Positions 61,533 through 64,000 of a stretch of 64,000 nucleotides of DNA are shown piece by piece. This stretch comes from JAJDXW01 sp965214795 (GTDB taxonomy: Bacteria; Pseudomonadota; Gammaproteobacteria; HK1): positions 620,001 through 684,000 of the forward strand of contig OZ243976.1 of NCBI GenBank assembly GCA_965214795.1. The letters are read 5' to 3'. The position numbers were made by a program, and so were the translations under genes. Below the pieces are notes generated by a model. It searched no databases and was not told the DNA's origin. It was given only the letters and a program-made list of their open reading frames with translations. Within the stretch, counting starts at the first letter, position 1. Each line of letters opens with the position of its first letter.

Positions 61533-63644
61533 ATGAAGGCACAAGCAGCCAAATTCCTTCAGTTCCTGAAGAACTCCGACCAGTTTGTAATCCCAATCTA
61601 CCAGCGCACCTATAGCTGGACGGAACGCGAATGTGCCCAGCTCTGGGAGGACATCCAGAGGACGGGCGGCAATGACGACATTCCGGCCCACTTCACGGGG
61701 TCGATCGTCTACATCGAAAAGGGCCTCTATCAGGTGTCCAGCCAGTCGTCGCTGCTCGTCATCGACGGTCAGCAGCGCATTACGACGGTCATGCTCATCC
61801 TCGAAGCGCTGGCGAGGTACGTCGGTGACGACGAACCGGTTGACGGATTTTCCGCCAGGAAGCTGCGTAACTACTACCTCCTCAACCAAGATGAAAAGGA
61901 GGAACGTCGCTTCAAACTCCTGTTGACCCAGACGGACAAGCAGAGCCTGCTCGCCCTCATTCAACAGCAACCCGAGCCAGATGAAGCCTCGTTCCGCATT
62001 ACGAAGAACTTCGAGTTCTTCGAGCAAAAGGTGCACGCCCTTGGGCCGACCGGACTCGCTCCGTTATGCCAGGGGCTTGCAAAGCTCATGATCGTAGACA
62101 TCACCCTGAGTCGTGATCAGGACAATCCGCAGCTCATCTTCGAGAGCATGAATTCGACCGGCCGTGAGCTGAGCCAGGCCGACTTGATCCGCAATTTTAT
62201 TCTGATGGGACTGGAGCCGAAGCATCAGACACGCCTCTACAACCAGCACTGGCGACCAATGGAGATCGCATTCGGCCAAGAGGCCTACGGCACTCACTTC
62301 AACGGCTTCATGCGTCACTACCTGACGTTCAAAATGGGCGAGATTCCGAACGTCCGTGCGGTCTACGAAGCGTTCAAGGATCACGCCCGTTCCTCGGTGG
62401 TAAAGGGTGATATGGACGCCCTCGTTGCTGATGTTCACACCTACGCCGGTTACTACTGCGCGATGGCGCTCGACAGGGAAGATGACAAGGAACTCGCACT
62501 AGCGTTCAGGGATCTTCGCGAACTGAAGGTGGATGTGGCCTTTCCCTTGCTGCTGGAACTCTACAACGACTACGCCCAGGGCCAACTCCCGAAGGACGAA
62601 CTCGTGCAGGCCGTCCGGCTGGTTGAAGCCTATGTGTTTCGCCGGGCGGTCTGCGCCATCCCGACCAATTCGCACAACAGGACCTTCGCCAGCTTCGGAC
62701 GAGCATTAAGGAAGGATCGAGCCATCATTCAGAGCATCCAGGCGCATCTTCTGAGTCTTCCCTACAGGATGCGGTTTCCCGGCGACGAGGAGTTCAAGCG
62801 CGAGCTGTCGACGCGTGACCTCTACAATTTTCCACGCCGTAGCTACTGGTTACGGCGTCTGGAGAACCATGATCGCAGGGAACGCGTGCCGGTGGACGAG
62901 TACACGATCGAACACATCATGCCGCAGAACAAGAACCTTCAGCCGGCGTGGCAGAGGGCTCTTGGCCCGGAGTGGGAGCGGGTGCAGGAGAGATGGCTGC
63001 ATACACTCGGTAACCTGACGCTCACCGGCTACAACACCGAGTACAAAGATCGTCCGTTCTCCGAGAAGCGCGACATGCAGGGCGGTTTCAAGGAGAGCCC
63101 GCTACGTCTAAACGAGGCTCTCCGCACCCTGGATACCTGGAATGAAGACACAATCCGAGAACGTGCCGAGGAGCTGGCCGCAAAGGCCGTGCAAGTCTGG
63201 AGCCGTCCCGACGTTCTGCCGGCGGACGAACCTGTGGGGTTGCGCACGGAAACCGAATCACCTGCCGGTTACACCCTCGACGATCACGCTTATCTCGTTT
63301 CCAACAGTCCCATGCGACAGGTGTTCGAGACATTCCGCAAGGAGGTGCTGGCACTCGACTCCTGCATCAGCGAGAAGATTCTGAAGCACTACGTCGCCTA
63401 CAAGGCCGAGACTAACTTCGTAGACGTGGAGCCGCAGAAGAGCCAGCTACGGCTGTCGCTCAACCTGAAGTTCCATGAACTGCACGACCCAAGGGGCTCG
63501 GCGAAGGACGTGACAAACCTCGGTCGGTTGGGCAATGGCGACGCGGAAGTCCAACTGAGTACACTGGCCGAGTTGCCGTACGTAATGGGACTTGTGCGCC
63601 AAGCCTTTGAGAAACAGATGGGAGATGGGATGTTGGAGACGTGA
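61533..63644 (+). CDS. gmrSD: Single-chain GmrSD type IV restriction enzyme (DUF262-DUF1524-DUF5655)
   Basis: 703 residues; ATG at 61533 after GAGGGTAGGTC. The N-terminal DUF262 (GmrS) domain has the ParB-like motifs FVIPIYQRTYSW and LLVIDGQQRITTVMLIL and the FESMNSTGRELSQADLIRNF block. The DUF1524 (GmrD) HNH nuclease reads DEYTIEHIMPQNKNL, with WLHTLGNLTLTGYNTEY. The C-terminal about 110 residues fit DUF5655 (EKILKHYVAYKAETNFVDVE). GmrSD cuts DNA with modified (for example glucosylated hydroxymethyl) cytosines, using NTP hydrolysis. The reading frame is intact. It lies alone between decayed elements and looks recently acquired. Confidence 0.92.
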   Translation: MKAQAAKFLQFLKNSDQFVIPIYQRTYSWTERECAQLWEDIQRTGGNDDIPAHFTGSIVYIEKGLYQVSSQSSLLVIDGQQRITTVMLILEALARYVGDDEPVDGFSARKLRNYYLLNQDEKEERRFKLLLTQTDKQSLLALIQQQPEPDEASFRITKNFEFFEQKVHALGPTGLAPLCQGLAKLMIVDITLSRDQDNPQLIFESMNSTGRELSQADLIRNFILMGLEPKHQTRLYNQHWRPMEIAFGQEAYGTHFNGFMRHYLTFKMGEIPNVRAVYEAFKDHARSSVVKGDMDALVADVHTYAGYYCAMALDREDDKELALAFRDLRELKVDVAFPLLLELYNDYAQGQLPKDELVQAVRLVEAYVFRRAVCAIPTNSHNRTFASFGRALRKDRAIIQSIQAHLLSLPYRMRFPGDEEFKRELSTRDLYNFPRRSYWLRRLENHDRRERVPVDEYTIEHIMPQNKNLQPAWQRALGPEWERVQERWLHTLGNLTLTGYNTEYKDRPFSEKRDMQGGFKESPLRLNEALRTLDTWNEDTIRERAEELAAKAVQVWSRPDVLPADEPVGLRTETESPAGYTLDDHAYLVSNSPMRQVFETFRKEVLALDSCISEKILKHYVAYKAETNFVDVEPQKSQLRLSLNLKFHELHDPRGSAKDVTNLGRLGNGDAEVQLSTLAELPYVMGLVRQAFEKQMGDGMLET

Positions 63645-64000
63645 TCGGCAGCGTGCGGTCATCCAGGTCCGGTCACCCTGAGTCGATGCCATCCAGGGTG
63701 GACGGAACCCCGATTGGGGCGCGCGAGCCGGTGACGGGGAGATTGACCGGTTGCTATGGTCTCCGGAACACCGGACGCGGTTCTGTGCTATGCGCGATGG
63801 GACTTGAACACCGTTCTGGCCAGGCCGAATTGCAACGACGGCGGAAGACCACTCAGGCCAAGAACCGTTCGAGCCGCTGCTTGCGTCGTTCCCAATCGGG
63901 CATCACTTGCTCAAGGAGCTCGAAGAAGGGAGCGCCGTGATATGGTTCAACGATTGTTGCATCCCGCGTTATTTAGTAGCGGATTTTTCGGTTTATTCCT
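63645..64000. other. Window end, with metallopeptidase remnant
   Basis: No intact gene. The only coding trace is the C-terminal metallopeptidase fragment at 63853-63960 on the minus strand. Confidence 0.5.
63853..63960 (-). pseudogene. C-terminal remnant of a YgjP-like (M48-type) metallopeptidase
   Basis: The minus strand reads TIVEPYHGAPFFELLEQVMP and DWERRKQRLERFLA before a stop. This matches the last 35 residues of YgjP-like metallopeptidases (H.vEp.H...F..ll...mPdw..rk..L). A stop lies 18 codons upstream and no further homology is seen to the window edge, so this is a fragment left beside the GmrSD gene. Confidence 0.55.

Noticed and set aside
1..64000. tRNA or rRNA gene as an island attachment site
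   Set aside because: No cloverleaf-like sequence with GGTTCGA-type arms and no rRNA stretch was noticed by reading; a tRNAscan run would be decisive.

Overview
The window is high-GC bacterial chromosome (roughly 70% G+C in the metabolic parts). Its gene set (TRAP and branched-chain-type ABC importers, NnrU, a UbiA/HAD fusion, REP-like GTCGG-TTNGCCGAAGGCG palindromes) points to a proteobacterium, tentatively a gammaproteobacterium. Many genes are broken, chimeric or flanked by dispersed repeats, so the genome looks rich in repeats and decaying genes. No rRNA, tRNA or CRISPR array was recognised.

Bases 1-30,000 are mostly catabolic and transport genes. They include the 5' part of a DUF4338 (DruA-like) gene, a truncated UbiA/HAD gene, aldo/keto reductase, flavin monooxygenase, OsmC, a DctP-DctQ-DctM TRAP operon, oxidoreductases of the FAD, SDR and GMC types, a zincless Fpg/Nei glycosylase, a zinc alcohol dehydrogenase, an MntA/HepT toxin-antitoxin pair, Xth, a LuxR-type regulator, and a liv-type ABC importer encoded with an amidase. 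A chimeric pseudogene at 30237-30845 is assembled from copies of sequence found at about 21.6 kb and 58.7 kb.

Bases 32,052-57,374 form a large defence island. Its frame is a class 1 DISARM locus (drmD, drmMI, drmA, drmB) in which every recognisable core gene is damaged: internal deletions in drmD and drmMI, a dinucleotide duplication in drmA, and loss of the drmB 3' half. Between drmD and drmMI sits an intact AAA ATPase plus PIN nuclease pair. About 11 kb separates drmMI from drmA. It holds a small membrane protein with a paralogue at 22448, a convergent set of genes of lower GC, a phosphopantetheinyl transferase, an XRE-ImmA regulator, and decayed toxin-antitoxin genes. One PIN toxin is cleanly split by an IS4-family element with a 7-bp target duplication.

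The most interesting unit is 40254-45566. A protein resembling the 5-hmdU DNA kinase helical / thymine-pyrophosphorylase family faces a six-gene overlapping operon: unknown protein, XRE regulator, ImmA/IrrE peptidase fused to a chagasin-like (I42) domain, papain-like C1 peptidase, thymidylate-synthase homologue, and MazG-like pyrophosphohydrolase. The TS homologue keeps the catalytic Cys, Arg-Ser-x-Asp and dUMP-selecting Asn at canonical spacing. Together these suggest a thymidine-modification or nucleotide-handling defence system with a built-in protease/inhibitor switch.

Bases 57,365-64,000 return to metabolism (broken MDR dehydrogenase, uronate-dehydrogenase-like epimerase, NnrU, D-lyxose isomerase). 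They end in a second accessory patch with an RHH antitoxin fragment, an ISAs1-type transposase remnant, a single-chain GmrSD type IV restriction enzyme and a C-terminal remnant of a YgjP-like metallopeptidase.
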